The notes under the pieces: generated by a model
Told to the model about the DNA's origin: nothing
Database searches by the model: none
What the model saw: only the letters and a program-made list of their open reading frames with translations
Assembly (NCBI RefSeq): GCF_009569385.1
Contig: NZ_WBOF01000001.1
Coordinates: 868,001 to 932,000 of the forward strand
Origin: Streptomyces kaniharaensis
Lineage (GTDB): Bacteria; Actinomycetota; Actinomycetes; Streptomycetales; Streptomycetaceae
Direction: 5' to 3'
Length of the DNA: 64,000 nt
Translations under genes and position numbers: made by a program
In this document: positions 54,603-62,962 of the stretch, piece by piece
How positions within the stretch are numbered: the stretch's first letter is position 1
Layout of the letters: every line of letters starts with the position of its first letter

Positions 54603-56051
54603 GTGACCTTCCGTCAGGCAGACCTCGACACCGGGAGCCACGACCTCCCCGTCTCGCCCGCGCTGGACGCCTTCATGGGCACTCGGTGGGCCGCGAGCCC
54701 GCTCCCCGCCGACCGGCGCGTCCCCGGTCACTCCCGGTTCCCCGGCCGCCGCGCCCGGCTCTCCGCCGCCTTCCCCGGCGAGCGGCTCGTCGTCCCGGCC
54801 GGCCGGCTCAAGGTCCGCTGCAACGACCTGGACCACCGTTTCCGGCCCCACAGCGCGTACGCCTGGCTCACCGGCCTCACCGGCGAGGACCAGGCCGACC
54901 ACGTCCTCGTCCTCGAACCGGCGGGCCCGGCGGGACACGAGCCGGTGCTCTACCTGCGCCCCCGTTCCCCGCGCGACGGTGCCGAGTTCTACCGCGACCG
55001 CCGCTACGGCGAGTTCTGGGTCGGCCGCCGCCCCGACCTCGCCGAGGCCGCACAGCTCACCGGCCTGCGCACCGAACACCTCGACGACCTGGGCAAGTTG
55101 TTCACGGGGTCGCAGCCGCCCACCCGGGTGCTGGCCGGCGTCGACCCGTTCGTCGACGCCGGCCGACCAAGCCGTGATCCTCTCGCGGATGGCGAACTTG
55201 CGGCCGTCCTCTCGGAGTTGCGCCTCGTCAAGGACACCTGGGAGATCGACCAGCTCCAACTCGCGGTCGACCACACCGTTTTGGGCTTCGAGGACGTCGT
55301 CCGCGCCCTCCCCGCCGCCCTGCGCCACCCGCGCGGCGAACGCTGGATCGAAGGCGTCTTCGACCTCCGCGCCCGCGCCGAGGGCAACGGCACCGGCTAC
55401 ACCACCATCGCCGCCTCCGGCGCCCACGCCTGCGTCCTGCACTGGATCCGCAACGACGGCGCCCTCGACCCGGGCGCCCTGCTCCTCCTCGACGCCGGCG
55501 TCGAGACCGACACCCTCTACTCCGCCGACATCACCCGCACCCTCCCGCTTGGCGGCACCTTCTCACCCGTCCAGCGCCAGGCCTACGAACTCGTCCTCGC
55601 CGCCCAGACCGCCGGCATCGCCGCCCTGCGCCCCGGCGCCCGCTTCCGCGACTTCCACCAGGCCGCCATGCGGGTCATCGCCGAAGGCCTCGCCGACTGG
55701 GGCGTGCTGCGCATCCCCGCCGACCAGGCCCTCGCCGAGGACAACGGCCTCCACCGCCGCTACACCCTCTGCGGCAGCGGCCACATGCTCGGCCTCGACT
55801 ACCACGACTGCGCCAAGGCCCGCGCCGACCGCTACCTCGACGGCACCCTGGAGGAGGGTATGGTCCTCACCGTCGAGCCCGGCCTCTACCTCCAACCCGA
55901 CGACGAGACCCTCCCCTTGGAGCTACAAGGCCTGGGCATCCGCATCGAGGACGACCTCGTGATCACTTCCGACGGCGCCCGCCTGATGTCCGACGCCCTC
56001 CCGAGGACGGCCGAGGAGATCGAGTCCTGGATGGCCGACCTCCTGAGCTGA
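54603..56051 (+). CDS. M24 Xaa-Pro aminopeptidase / prolidase-type metallopeptidase
   Basis: 482 residues, aminopeptidase P length. N-terminal creatinase-like domain (HSRFPGRRARLSAAFPGERL to about residue 170), then the pita-bread domain with five dinuclear-metal ligands: Asp/Asp in LLLLDAGVETDTLYSADITRT, His in CGSGHMLGLDYHD, Glu in LTVEPGLYLQ and Glu in GIRIEDDLVIT. Removes N-terminal residues next to proline, or splits Xaa-Pro dipeptides. Cytosolic. GTG start at 54603 with TAGGAG upstream. Divergent from the peptide importer, with which it would cooperate. Confidence 0.9.
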   Translation: MTFRQADLDTGSHDLPVSPALDAFMGTRWAASPLPADRRVPGHSRFPGRRARLSAAFPGERLVVPAGRLKVRCNDLDHRFRPHSAYAWLTGLTGEDQADHVLVLEPAGPAGHEPVLYLRPRSPRDGAEFYRDRRYGEFWVGRRPDLAEAAQLTGLRTEHLDDLGKLFTGSQPPTRVLAGVDPFVDAGRPSRDPLADGELAAVLSELRLVKDTWEIDQLQLAVDHTVLGFEDVVRALPAALRHPRGERWIEGVFDLRARAEGNGTGYTTIAASGAHACVLHWIRNDGALDPGALLLLDAGVETDTLYSADITRTLPLGGTFSPVQRQAYELVLAAQTAGIAALRPGARFRDFHQAAMRVIAEGLADWGVLRIPADQALAEDNGLHRRYTLCGSGHMLGLDYHDCAKARADRYLDGTLEEGMVLTVEPGLYLQPDDETLPLELQGLGIRIEDDLVITSDGARLMSDALPRTAEEIESWMADLLS

Positions 56052-56154
56052 GCGCAAGGGCAAGGGGATCAGGTAACGAGGATGCCGGGCTGCCTCCCGC
56101 AGGACGGGCACAGCTGCACGCCGCCCGGGCGGCGAGGCCCCACCCTGTGCCGCC

Positions 56155-56781
56155 CTACCGGATCAGCCCCCGCCCCCGCGCCTCCCGCACCGCCGCCGTC
56201 CGCGAGTCCACCCCCAGCTTCGTGTAGATGTGCACCAGGTGCGACTTCACCGTGGCCTGGCTGAGGTGCAGCCGCTGGCTGACCTGCTGGTTGGTCAGCC
56301 CGTCCGCGACCAGCCCCAGCACCTCCGTCTCCCGCGCGCTGAGCGCCGCCGCAGGCGTGCGCATCCGTGCCAGCAGCCGGTCCGCGACGGTCGGTGCGAG
56401 CGCCGGGCGGCCCGCCGCGGCGGCGCGCACGGCACTGGCCAGGTCCTCCGGCGGGGCGTCCTTGAGCAGGTACCCGGTGGCGCCCGCCTCCAGGGCGGGC
56501 AGGGTGTCGGCGTCGGTGTCGTACGTGGTGACGACGAGCACCCGCGGCGCGCCCGCCCGGGCGGTGATCGCGGCGGTCGCCTGGGCGCCGTTCATGGCCG
56601 AGCCGGGCCCGAACTGGAGGTCCATCAGGACGACGTCCACCTCGCCCTCGCCCGCCAGCTCGACGGCCCGTTCGGCCGTCGCCGCCTCCGCGACGATCGT
56701 GAAGTCCGCTTCGCTCTCCAGGACAGCCCGCAGCCCGGCCCGCACGACCGGGTGGTCGTCCGCCAACAGCAGCCGAATCAT
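56155..56781 (-). CDS. NarL/LuxR-family response regulator
   Basis: 208 residues. Receiver domain with acidic pocket LLLADDHPVV, phosphorylatable Asp54 in VDVVLMDLQ, Thr in VLVVTTYDT and Lys in GATGYLLKDAPPED. C-terminal LuxR helix-turn-helix: LSARETEVLGLVADGLTNQQVSQRLHLSQATVKSHLVHIYTKLG (shown as one conserved block around residues 145-190). Its ATG overlaps the stop of the kinase gene, so the pair is co-translated. Likely controls the divergent ABC exporter. Confidence 0.93.
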   Translation of the reverse strand: MIRLLLADDHPVVRAGLRAVLESEADFTIVAEAATAERAVELAGEGEVDVVLMDLQFGPGSAMNGAQATAAITARAGAPRVLVVTTYDTDADTLPALEAGATGYLLKDAPPEDLASAVRAAAAGRPALAPTVADRLLARMRTPAAALSARETEVLGLVADGLTNQQVSQRLHLSQATVKSHLVHIYTKLGVDSRTAAVREARGRGLIR

Positions 56782-57980
56782 GCACCCACCTCCGTCACCG
56801 GCAGCAGCACCGCGAGCGCGGTCCCCCGGCCGGGCGCCGACTCCACCGTGAACGTACCGCCGAGCGCCCGTGCCCGGGCCCGCATCGACGGCAGCCCGAA
56901 TCCGCCGTCGTCCCCGCCGGGGCGGCCGGCGACCGCCGCCGGGTCGAACCCGGCCCCGTCGTCGAACACGTCCAGTGCCACTTCACCCTCCATGTAGCTG
57001 AGCGTCACCTCGGCGTTCGAGGCCCGGGCGTGCCGGACGGTGTTGCCGAGCGCCGACTGCGCGATCCGCAGCAGCGCGACCTCCTGCGGCACCGGCAGCC
57101 GCACCGGTTCCCCGGAGACGTGCAGGTGGACGGGCAGGTCGCTGTGCGCAGTCGTGGTCGCGCACAGCCGCTCCAGCGCGACGGGCAGCGGGTCGCCGTC
57201 CAGCGCGGGCGGGGTGAGGGCGCGGACGAACCGCCGGGCCTCGTCGAGGTTGTCCTGGGCGGCCTGCCGGGCCTGCTCGACGTAGCCGGCGGCGGCCTCG
57301 GTGCGCTCGGGCAGGGCCCGCTGGGCGGCGCGCAGGAGCAGCTGGATGCTGCTGAGGCTCTGGGCGAGGGTGTCGTGGATCTCCCGGGCGAGGCGTTCGC
57401 GTTCGGCCATGACCCCGGCGGTGTGGTGGGCGGCGGCCAGGTCCGCACGGGCGGCGGTCAGCTCGTCGATGAGCCGGCGGCGCTGCTCGCTCTCCCGGTA
57501 GAGCGCCTGGTAGCCGAGCACGGTCGCGGTGGCGACGGCCGCGCCGAGCGCGGGTCCGATCGCGGCTGCCAGGCTGAAGGTGTGCTGGTGCCAGGACCAG
57601 GCGGCGATCGCCGCGGCTACGGTCAGCCCGACGGCGACCGGCCCGCCGCGGCGCCCGAGCAGGTGCAGTTCGAGGAAGTACAGCGGGAAGGCCAGCCACA
57701 CCCCGTCCTGGGTGGTGACCAGCACACCCGCCCACGTGAGGCCGAGCAGCGCCAGCCACAGCGCGGCCGCCCGGCGCGACCGCCGGACGGCGGCTAGCCT
57801 CGGCCCGGCCGCGTAGACGGCGGCCATCGCGGTGGCGGCGGCGATGACGGCCGCCGGGTCGCCGTCCCGGCCGGCGGCGGCGCGGGCGACGGCGAGGACG
57901 AGGAGGCCCGCCACGAGCAGGTGCAGGCAGACCTGGAGGACGCGGGCGACGGGGGTGGTGCGGGAACGTTCGGTCGCCAT
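56778..57980 (-). CDS. NarL-type sensor histidine kinase
   Basis: 400 residues. About five to six N-terminal membrane helices with hardly any extracellular domain (intramembrane sensing), a short coiled coil, then HisKA_3 with the phospho-His in LAREIHDTLAQSLSSIQLLL, and a HATPase with FDDGAGFDP and GFGLPSMRARARALGG. The gene order kinase-regulator, divergent from an ABC permease/ATPase pair, is typical of envelope-stress or peptide-antibiotic-responsive systems. Confidence 0.92.
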   Translation of the reverse strand: MATERSRTTPVARVLQVCLHLLVAGLLVLAVARAAAGRDGDPAAVIAAATAMAAVYAAGPRLAAVRRSRRAAALWLALLGLTWAGVLVTTQDGVWLAFPLYFLELHLLGRRGGPVAVGLTVAAAIAAWSWHQHTFSLAAAIGPALGAAVATATVLGYQALYRESEQRRRLIDELTAARADLAAAHHTAGVMAERERLAREIHDTLAQSLSSIQLLLRAAQRALPERTEAAAGYVEQARQAAQDNLDEARRFVRALTPPALDGDPLPVALERLCATTTAHSDLPVHLHVSGEPVRLPVPQEVALLRIAQSALGNTVRHARASNAEVTLSYMEGEVALDVFDDGAGFDPAAVAGRPGGDDGGFGLPSMRARARALGGTFTVESAPGRGTALAVLLPVTEVGA

Positions 57981-58143
57981 CCGGCCAGCCTAAGTTCCGC
58001 GCCGGGGTGTCGGCATCAATCAAAAGGTTGAAATCCGCTTCTGCCCTTCGATGCCGAGGATGCAATCCCGGGTGCGATGCCCGCGGGCCCCTCTCTCCAC
58101 GACGGTGTACAGCGAACAGTCGTCATGCGCAGAAAGGCCCGTC

Positions 58144-59220
58144 GTGTTCGTCGCCTGGAGGGATCTGGGGTTCGCCAAGGGGCGGTTCGCCCTGATGGGG
58201 ACCGTCATCGTGCTGATCACCGTGCTGGTCGGCCTGCTGTCCGGGCTGACCGCCGGGCTCGGCCGGCAGAACATCTCGGCGATCACCGGCCTGCCCGCCG
58301 ACCATCTCGTCTTCTCCCGCCCCGCCGACGGTCAGAAGCTCTCCTTCACCGACTCCCAGCTCACCCCGGAGCAGTGGCAGGCCTGGTCGCGCGAGCCCGG
58401 TGTCACCTCCGCCCAGCCGCTCGGCATCACGACCACCAAGGCCGCCGCCGGGCAGCGCACCGCCGCCCTCTCCGCGTTCGGCGTCCCGGACGGCTCCGGG
58501 CTGGCGCCGCAGGGCGAGCGGATCGGCCCCGGCCGGGCGGTGCTGTCGAGGACCGCCGCCGAGAACCTCGGCGGCCTGACCCCGGGCGCCGAGTTCACCC
58601 TGGCCGGCCACCGCCTCCAGGTCGCCGCCGTCGACGGCGACGCCGCGTACAGCCACACCCCGGTGATCTGGACCAGCCTGGCCGACTGGCAGCAGCTCGC
58701 CCCCGGCGGCGCCGGCCACGCCACCGTCATCGCCCTGACCACCGCCACCGGCGCCGACCTCGGCGCGGCCGACGCCCGCCACGGCACCGAGACCCGTACC
58801 CGCGACGACGCGCTCGCCGCGATCGGCTCCTACACCTCCGAGAACGGCTCGCTCCAGCTGATGCGCGGCTTCCTGTTCGCCATCTCCGCCCTGGTGATCG
58901 GCGCGTTCTTCACCGTCTGGACGATCCAGCGCAGCGGCGACATCGCGGTGCTCAAGGCTCTCGGCGCCTCCACCCGCTACCTGCTGCGGGACGCGCTCGG
59001 CCAGGCCGTCCTGCTGCTGGTGCTCGGCACCGCCCTCGGCACCGCCGTCGCCCTGGGCCTCGGCGCGCTGATCGGCTCCGCCGTGCCGTTCGTCCTGGAC
59101 GCCCCGACCGTCCTGTTCCCGGCCGCCGTGATGATCGCCCTCGGCGCGGTCGGCGCGGCCCTGTCCATCCGCCGGATCACCTCCGTCGACCCGCTGACCG
59201 CCCTGGGGAGCGCCCGATGA
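58144..59220 (+). CDS. ABC transporter permease (FtsX/MacB type)
   Basis: 358 residues from the GTG at 58144 (GAAAGG upstream). N-terminal helix GTVIVLITVLVGLLSGL, a ~200-residue external domain, then three C-terminal helices (LFAISALVIGAFFTVWTIQRSGDIAVLKALGAS is the FtsX signature; further helices at about 290-315 and 325-345). Coupled to its ATPase by ATGA. Mechanotransmission or export of small molecules/lipoproteins is typical. Confidence 0.88.
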   Translation: MFVAWRDLGFAKGRFALMGTVIVLITVLVGLLSGLTAGLGRQNISAITGLPADHLVFSRPADGQKLSFTDSQLTPEQWQAWSREPGVTSAQPLGITTTKAAAGQRTAALSAFGVPDGSGLAPQGERIGPGRAVLSRTAAENLGGLTPGAEFTLAGHRLQVAAVDGDAAYSHTPVIWTSLADWQQLAPGGAGHATVIALTTATGADLGAADARHGTETRTRDDALAAIGSYTSENGSLQLMRGFLFAISALVIGAFFTVWTIQRSGDIAVLKALGASTRYLLRDALGQAVLLLVLGTALGTAVALGLGALIGSAVPFVLDAPTVLFPAAVMIALGAVGAALSIRRITSVDPLTALGSAR

Positions 59221-59897
59221 CCCTGACCCTCGACCGCGTCACCCTCACCTACCCGGACGGCGACGGCCGGCTCACGGCCCTCGACGACGTCTCGCTGACC
59301 GTCCCCGAGGGCACCGTCACGGCCGTGGTCGGCCCGTCCGGCTCCGGCAAGTCCAGCCTGCTGGCGGTCGCCGCCACCCTCATCACCCCCGACTCCGGCC
59401 GGGTCGTGGTGGACGGCACGGACACCACCGGCCTCGGCCGCGCCGAACTGACCGCGCTGCGCCGCACCCGCATCGGCATTGTCTTCCAGCAGGCCAACCT
59501 GCTGCCGTCCCTCTCGGCGGTCGAGCAGCTCCAGGTGATGGCCCACCTCGACGGCCGCTCCCCGCGCGGTGCCCTCCCCCGGGCGCTGGAACTGCTGGAT
59601 GCCGTCGGCCTCCGCGACCAGGCCGGCCGTCGCCCGCACCAGCTGTCCGGCGGTCAGCGCCAACGCGTGAACATCGCACGGGCGTTGATGAACGACCCGA
59701 AGGTGCTCCTGATCGACGAACCCACCAGCGCCTTGGACCACGAGCGGGGTTCCGCCGTCCTCGACCTGATCACCACGCTGACCCACGAACGGTCAACGGC
59801 CACCGTCCTGGTCACCCACGACCGCACCCGCCTGGCCTCGGTGGACCACATCGCCGAAGTCCACGACGGCCGACTGACGGTACCTGCAGCGGCCTGA
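59217..59897 (+). CDS. ABC transporter ATP-binding protein (LolD/MacB type)
   Basis: 226 residues from the ATG at 59217. Walker A GPSGSGKSS, signature LSGGQRQRV, Walker B VLLIDEPTSALD, switch His in LVTHDRTR. Length and NLLPSLSAVEQL motif place it in the MacB/LolD subgroup that pairs with FtsX-type permeases. Overlaps the permease stop by four bases. Confidence 0.92.
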   Translation: MTLTLDRVTLTYPDGDGRLTALDDVSLTVPEGTVTAVVGPSGSGKSSLLAVAATLITPDSGRVVVDGTDTTGLGRAELTALRRTRIGIVFQQANLLPSLSAVEQLQVMAHLDGRSPRGALPRALELLDAVGLRDQAGRRPHQLSGGQRQRVNIARALMNDPKVLLIDEPTSALDHERGSAVLDLITTLTHERSTATVLVTHDRTRLASVDHIAEVHDGRLTVPAAA

Positions 59898-59898
59898 G

Positions 59899-60056
59899 CT
59901 ACTTCTTCGCGGCGAGCACGTCGTCCACCGCCGGCGTCACCGACGCCCCGATCGACTCCGGCAGTGTGAAGGACTGCCCAAGGTGGTGGACGGCGTGCAC
60001 ACGGTATTCGCCGTCCTGTGGGTCGGTCAGCCTCCACCCGAACGAGTGGTTCAGCC
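59899..60056 (-). pseudogene. C-terminal remnant, possibly of an Uma2-family (DUF820) protein
   Basis: About 52 codons directly after the GntR stop read as convincing protein (GEYRVHAVHHLGQSFTLPES, IGASVTPAVDDVLAAKK, then a stop at 59899) but have no start and no N-terminal part. The ending (F-x-L-P-x-x-I-G) resembles the C-terminus of Uma2 proteins, which are abundant in Streptomyces. Probably a leftover of a gene displaced when the neighbouring segment was inserted. Family guess is weak. Confidence 0.4.
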
Positions 60057-60770
60057 CTACCGTGCCCGCAGGCGCAGCGCCGGGCGGGCCTCCTCCGCCG
60101 CCGCCTCCTGGCCGTTGGCCCACAGCGAGCGGACGTGGCTCAGGTGGCGCGTCATGCAGGCCTCGGCCGCCTCGGCGTCGCCGGAGAGCATCAGGTCCAG
60201 CAGTTCCAGGTGTTCCTCCGCCGACGACACCAGCTCGCCGCGCTCGTCGAGCCGGTTGAGCCCGTACAGCCGCGAACGCTTGCGCAGATCGCCCACGACA
60301 TCCACCAGCCGTGCGTTGCCGGCGAGGCCCAGCAGGTCGAGGTGGAACTGCCGGTCCGCCTCCAGGTACCCGATGAGGTCGTGCTTCCGCGCCGCGGCCA
60401 CGATCGCCTCGGCCTGCGGGCGCAGCCGCTCCAGCTGCTCCTTCGTCGCCGTCCGCGTCACCCGGCCGACGGTCGGGACCTCGATGAGGGCGCGGATCTC
60501 GGTGTAGTCGTCGAGGTCGCGCTCGGTGAGTTCGGTGACCCGGAAGCCCTTGTTGCGGACGGCCTCGACCAGGCCCTCGCGCGCGAGGTCGAGCATGGCC
60601 TCGCGGACGGGGGTGGCGGAGACGCCGAAGTCGGCGGCGAGGGCGGGCGCGGAGTAGACGACGCCGGGGCGCAGTTCGCCGGAGATCAGGGCGGCGCGGA
60701 GCGCGTGGGCGACCTGGTCGCGAAGCCGCTCCTGCACGGAGATCAGGGTGCGGGACTTGAGCTCGGCCAT
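60057..60770 (-). CDS. GntR-family regulator, FCD (FadR/VanR) subgroup
   Basis: 237 residues. N-terminal winged helix (VQERLRDQVAHALRAALISG ... ELRPGVVYSAPALAADFGVSATPVREAMLDLAREGLVE) and an all-helical FCD ligand domain with the metal-binding His residues (DRQFHLDLLGLAGN, HLELLDLMLSGD, CMTRHLSHVRSLW). ATG at 60770 with GGAGGA. FCD regulators bind carboxylates; its position just after the hydroxyproline/proline-type operon makes that pathway the likely signal. Confidence 0.9.
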   Translation of the reverse strand: MAELKSRTLISVQERLRDQVAHALRAALISGELRPGVVYSAPALAADFGVSATPVREAMLDLAREGLVEAVRNKGFRVTELTERDLDDYTEIRALIEVPTVGRVTRTATKEQLERLRPQAEAIVAAARKHDLIGYLEADRQFHLDLLGLAGNARLVDVVGDLRKRSRLYGLNRLDERGELVSSAEEHLELLDLMLSGDAEAAEACMTRHLSHVRSLWANGQEAAAEEARPALRLRAR

Positions 60771-60800
60771 GGTGTTCCTCCGGGTGGGTGCAGAACACCA

Positions 60801-60814
60801 GTGTACAATGTCAC
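60801..60814 (-). promoter_or_regulatory. Operator-like GTGACATTGTACAC upstream of the GntR gene
   Basis: Read on the minus strand, 31 bases before the GntR start. It contains GTGACAT, also found at sites A and B, and is followed upstream by a CGTTGC/GCAACG inverted repeat (60814-60834). An autoregulatory site is plausible. Confidence 0.4.
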
Positions 60815-60874
60815 GTTGCGTCGAGTTTGCAACGGTCGACGATCAGGACGATGCCGCAGCCCATGGTGGCAGCG

Positions 60875-60902
60875 GCCGCCGGCCGTGACAACGGCCGGCG
60901 GC
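60875..60902. terminator. Hairpin between OCD-family gene and GntR gene
   Basis: 12-bp arms (GCCGCCGGCCGT and complement) with a GACA loop. Confidence 0.6.
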
Positions 60903-60951
60903 ACACGATCTGCTACGCCCTCCGGAACCGCCCCGCCAGGCTGGTCAGGAC

Positions 60952-60983
60952 GGCGCGGCGGGGATCCCACTCCCCGCCGCGCC
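60952..60983 (-). terminator. Terminator of the aldehyde dehydrogenase-racemase-OCD operon
   Basis: 12-bp arms (GGCGCGGCGGGG and complement), 8-base loop, 12 bp past the OCD-family stop. Confidence 0.7.
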
Positions 60984-60995
60984 AGGAAACCGCCC

Positions 60996-61931
60996 TCAGC
61001 GGCCGGTCTCGTACACCTCCGCCGCGACCGCCAGGTCCTCCCACGCCATGCCGACGCTCTTGAAGAAGCGCGGCCGGCCCTCCGGCACCAGGACGTCGCC
61101 GCGGACCAGCTCGGCCAGGTTCCACACCTGCCGTCCGGCCACGCCCGCCATGATCAGGTCCCCGGCCTCGCGCGCCGCCACCGCCCTTGCCTCGACGTAG
61201 AGTTCGGCGCGCCCGACCAGCATCTCGTCCACCTCCCGCGCGTCCGGCTCGTGCGAGCCGACGGCCGCGACGGCGGCGTGCGCCGGCACCAGCGCGCCGT
61301 CGAACAGCGGCGTGCGCGCGGTGGTGCAGCAGACCACCACGTCCGCATCCGCGACGGCCTCCGGCGCACCCACCGACGCCGCCAGCCCGCGCTCCCGCGC
61401 GTACCCGGCCAGCGCCTCGGCCGGCCCGGCGCTGCGCGCCACCACGGTGAGCCGGGTCAGCGGACGGATCGCGAGCAGCGCGTCGAGGTGCCCGTACGCC
61501 TGCGGCCCGGCGCCGAACAGCACCAGGTGCGCGGCCTCCGGCACGGCGACCCGTCGCAGGGCGACGGCGGTGACGGCGGGCGTGCGCAGCGCGGTGAGCG
61601 CGGCGCCGTCGAGCAGCGCGACGGGTTGGAGGGTCGGCCCGTCGAGCAGCAGGTAGCTGCCGGTGATGCGGGGCAGCCCGCGGGCGGGGTTGGCCGGCGC
61701 GACGCCGGCGATCTTGACGCCCGCGTACGGTCCGGCGGCGGCCGGCATCATCAGCAGCTCGCCGGCCGGTACGGGCACCGCGGAGCGGGCCGGCGCCGCC
61801 TCCGGGTCGAACCCGCCGAGCAGCATCTGCTCGATCGCGGCGGTGGCCTGGAGAACCCCGACCCCACCCGTGCCCGGCACGGCGTACTGGAGCGGCTCAG
61901 CCGCCGCACCGGGCTGCATGGCGGCACTCAC
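60996..61931 (-). CDS. Ornithine cyclodeaminase/mu-crystallin-family protein, probable pyrroline-2-carboxylate reductase
   Basis: 311 residues. OCD fold: N-terminal dimer domain with MMPAAAGPYAGVKIAGVAPANP, then LLLDGPTLQPVALLDGAALTALRTPAVTAVA, and a Rossmann domain with GAGPQAYGHLDAL and VVCCTTARTPLFDG. Members reduce cyclic imines (delta-1-pyrroline-2-carboxylate to proline), cyclise ornithine, or act in alanine/lysine metabolism. Adjacency to a proline-racemase-fold enzyme, with a GTGA overlap, favours the pyrroline-2-carboxylate reductase role in hydroxyproline breakdown. GTG start at 61931 (ATG at 61919 is possible). Confidence 0.82.
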   Translation of the reverse strand: MSAAMQPGAAAEPLQYAVPGTGGVGVLQATAAIEQMLLGGFDPEAAPARSAVPVPAGELLMMPAAAGPYAGVKIAGVAPANPARGLPRITGSYLLLDGPTLQPVALLDGAALTALRTPAVTAVALRRVAVPEAAHLVLFGAGPQAYGHLDALLAIRPLTRLTVVARSAGPAEALAGYARERGLAASVGAPEAVADADVVVCCTTARTPLFDGALVPAHAAVAAVGSHEPDAREVDEMLVGRAELYVEARAVAAREAGDLIMAGVAGRQVWNLAELVRGDVLVPEGRPRFFKSVGMAWEDLAVAAEVYETGR

Positions 61932-62962
61932 AGCGGGAACCCCGCCCCGAGCTCGTCGTCCGGTTCCAGGACGAACCCGTGCTCGCCGGTGCGGTGCGCG
62001 GTGCCGGTGACCTCGGTGACGACGCCGCCGTCGAACGGGTCGCCGCCGGGCAGCAGGCGGCCGGTGAACACCGTCCCGATGACGGACTCGTGCCGCAGTT
62101 CCTCACCCGGCGCGAGGCGCCCCTCGGCGGCGAGCACCGCCAGCCGGGCGGAGGTGCCGGAGCCGCAGGGCGAGCGGTCGATCTGCCCGTCGGCGAAGAC
62201 GGTGACGTTCCGCTGGCTCAACACCCCTCTCTCCGAAGGGAGTTCGTCGTACAGGATGACCCCGTAGACGCCCGAGAGCCGCGGGTCGGACGGATGCGCC
62301 ACCGCCTCCGGCGCGGTCTCGGCCAGCAGCTCCCTGATCTCCCGCCCCACGGCGGTGAGTTCGGGCAGCCTCGCCGGCTCGACGGACAGCCCGAGGGCGG
62401 CGGCCGGCACCGAGGCGTAGCAGGCGCCGGAGTGCGCCACCGCGACCTCCACCGTCCCGCGCGAGGTCGCCACCAGCAGCTTGAGCGCGCTGATCCGGGT
62501 GGGCACGTTGCGGAAGGTCACCCCGGTGGTCCGGCCGCCGGCCCGGTGCACCAGGGCGGTGACCCGCCCGGACGGCACGTCGATCCGCACCCGCGCCACG
62601 CCGTCCGCGGGGGCCGGGACCAGCCCGGAGTCGACGGCCCACGCGCCGAGCGCGATGGTGCCGTGCCCGCAGGCCGTCGAGTAGCCGTCCTTGTGCCAGA
62701 ACAGCACCCCGAGGTGCGCCTCGTCGTCGTCCGGCGGCACCGGGAACCCGCCGTACATCCCGGCGTGCCCGCGCGGCTCCCGGCTGAGCAGCTGCCGGAC
62801 GTCGTCCAGTGCGCTCGGCCGGGGCGCGGTCGCGCTGCCGCCCGCGCCGAGCGCGATGGCCCGCCGCTCGGCGACGGTGTCCCCGGGGATGACCGGCGCG
62901 CCGTCCACCACGATCCGGAACGGCTCGCCGGCCGTGTGGTAGTCGACGGTCCGGACGAACAT
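61928..62962 (-). CDS. Proline racemase-family enzyme (hydroxyproline epimerase or 3-hydroxyproline dehydratase)
   Basis: 344 residues from the ATG at 62962 (TGATG coupled to the aldehyde dehydrogenase stop). Both catalytic cysteines of the racemase type are present: Cys in DGYSTACGHGTIALG (about residue 98) and Cys in DQIDRSPCGSGTSAR-like sequence IDRSPCGSGT (about 266). The rest of the protein (DYHTAGEPFRIV, REPRGHAGMYGG, AHLGVLFWHKDGYS, VFTGR) resembles the trans-3-hydroxy-L-proline dehydratase branch, whose second residue is Thr. So the activity may be 4-hydroxyproline 2-epimerase, proline racemase, or dehydratase; the sequence alone does not settle it. Confidence 0.82.
   Translation of the reverse strand: MFVRTVDYHTAGEPFRIVVDGAPVIPGDTVAERRAIALGAGGSATAPRPSALDDVRQLLSREPRGHAGMYGGFPVPPDDDEAHLGVLFWHKDGYSTACGHGTIALGAWAVDSGLVPAPADGVARVRIDVPSGRVTALVHRAGGRTTGVTFRNVPTRISALKLLVATSRGTVEVAVAHSGACYASVPAAALGLSVEPARLPELTAVGREIRELLAETAPEAVAHPSDPRLSGVYGVILYDELPSERGVLSQRNVTVFADGQIDRSPCGSGTSARLAVLAAEGRLAPGEELRHESVIGTVFTGRLLPGGDPFDGGVVTEVTGTAHRTGEHGFVLEPDDELGAGFPL

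Noticed and set aside
56119..56134. CGCCGCCCGGGCGGCG palindrome as terminator between the M24 and regulator genes
   Set aside because: It has no loop and no flanking U-tract; GC-rich self-complementary runs are common here.
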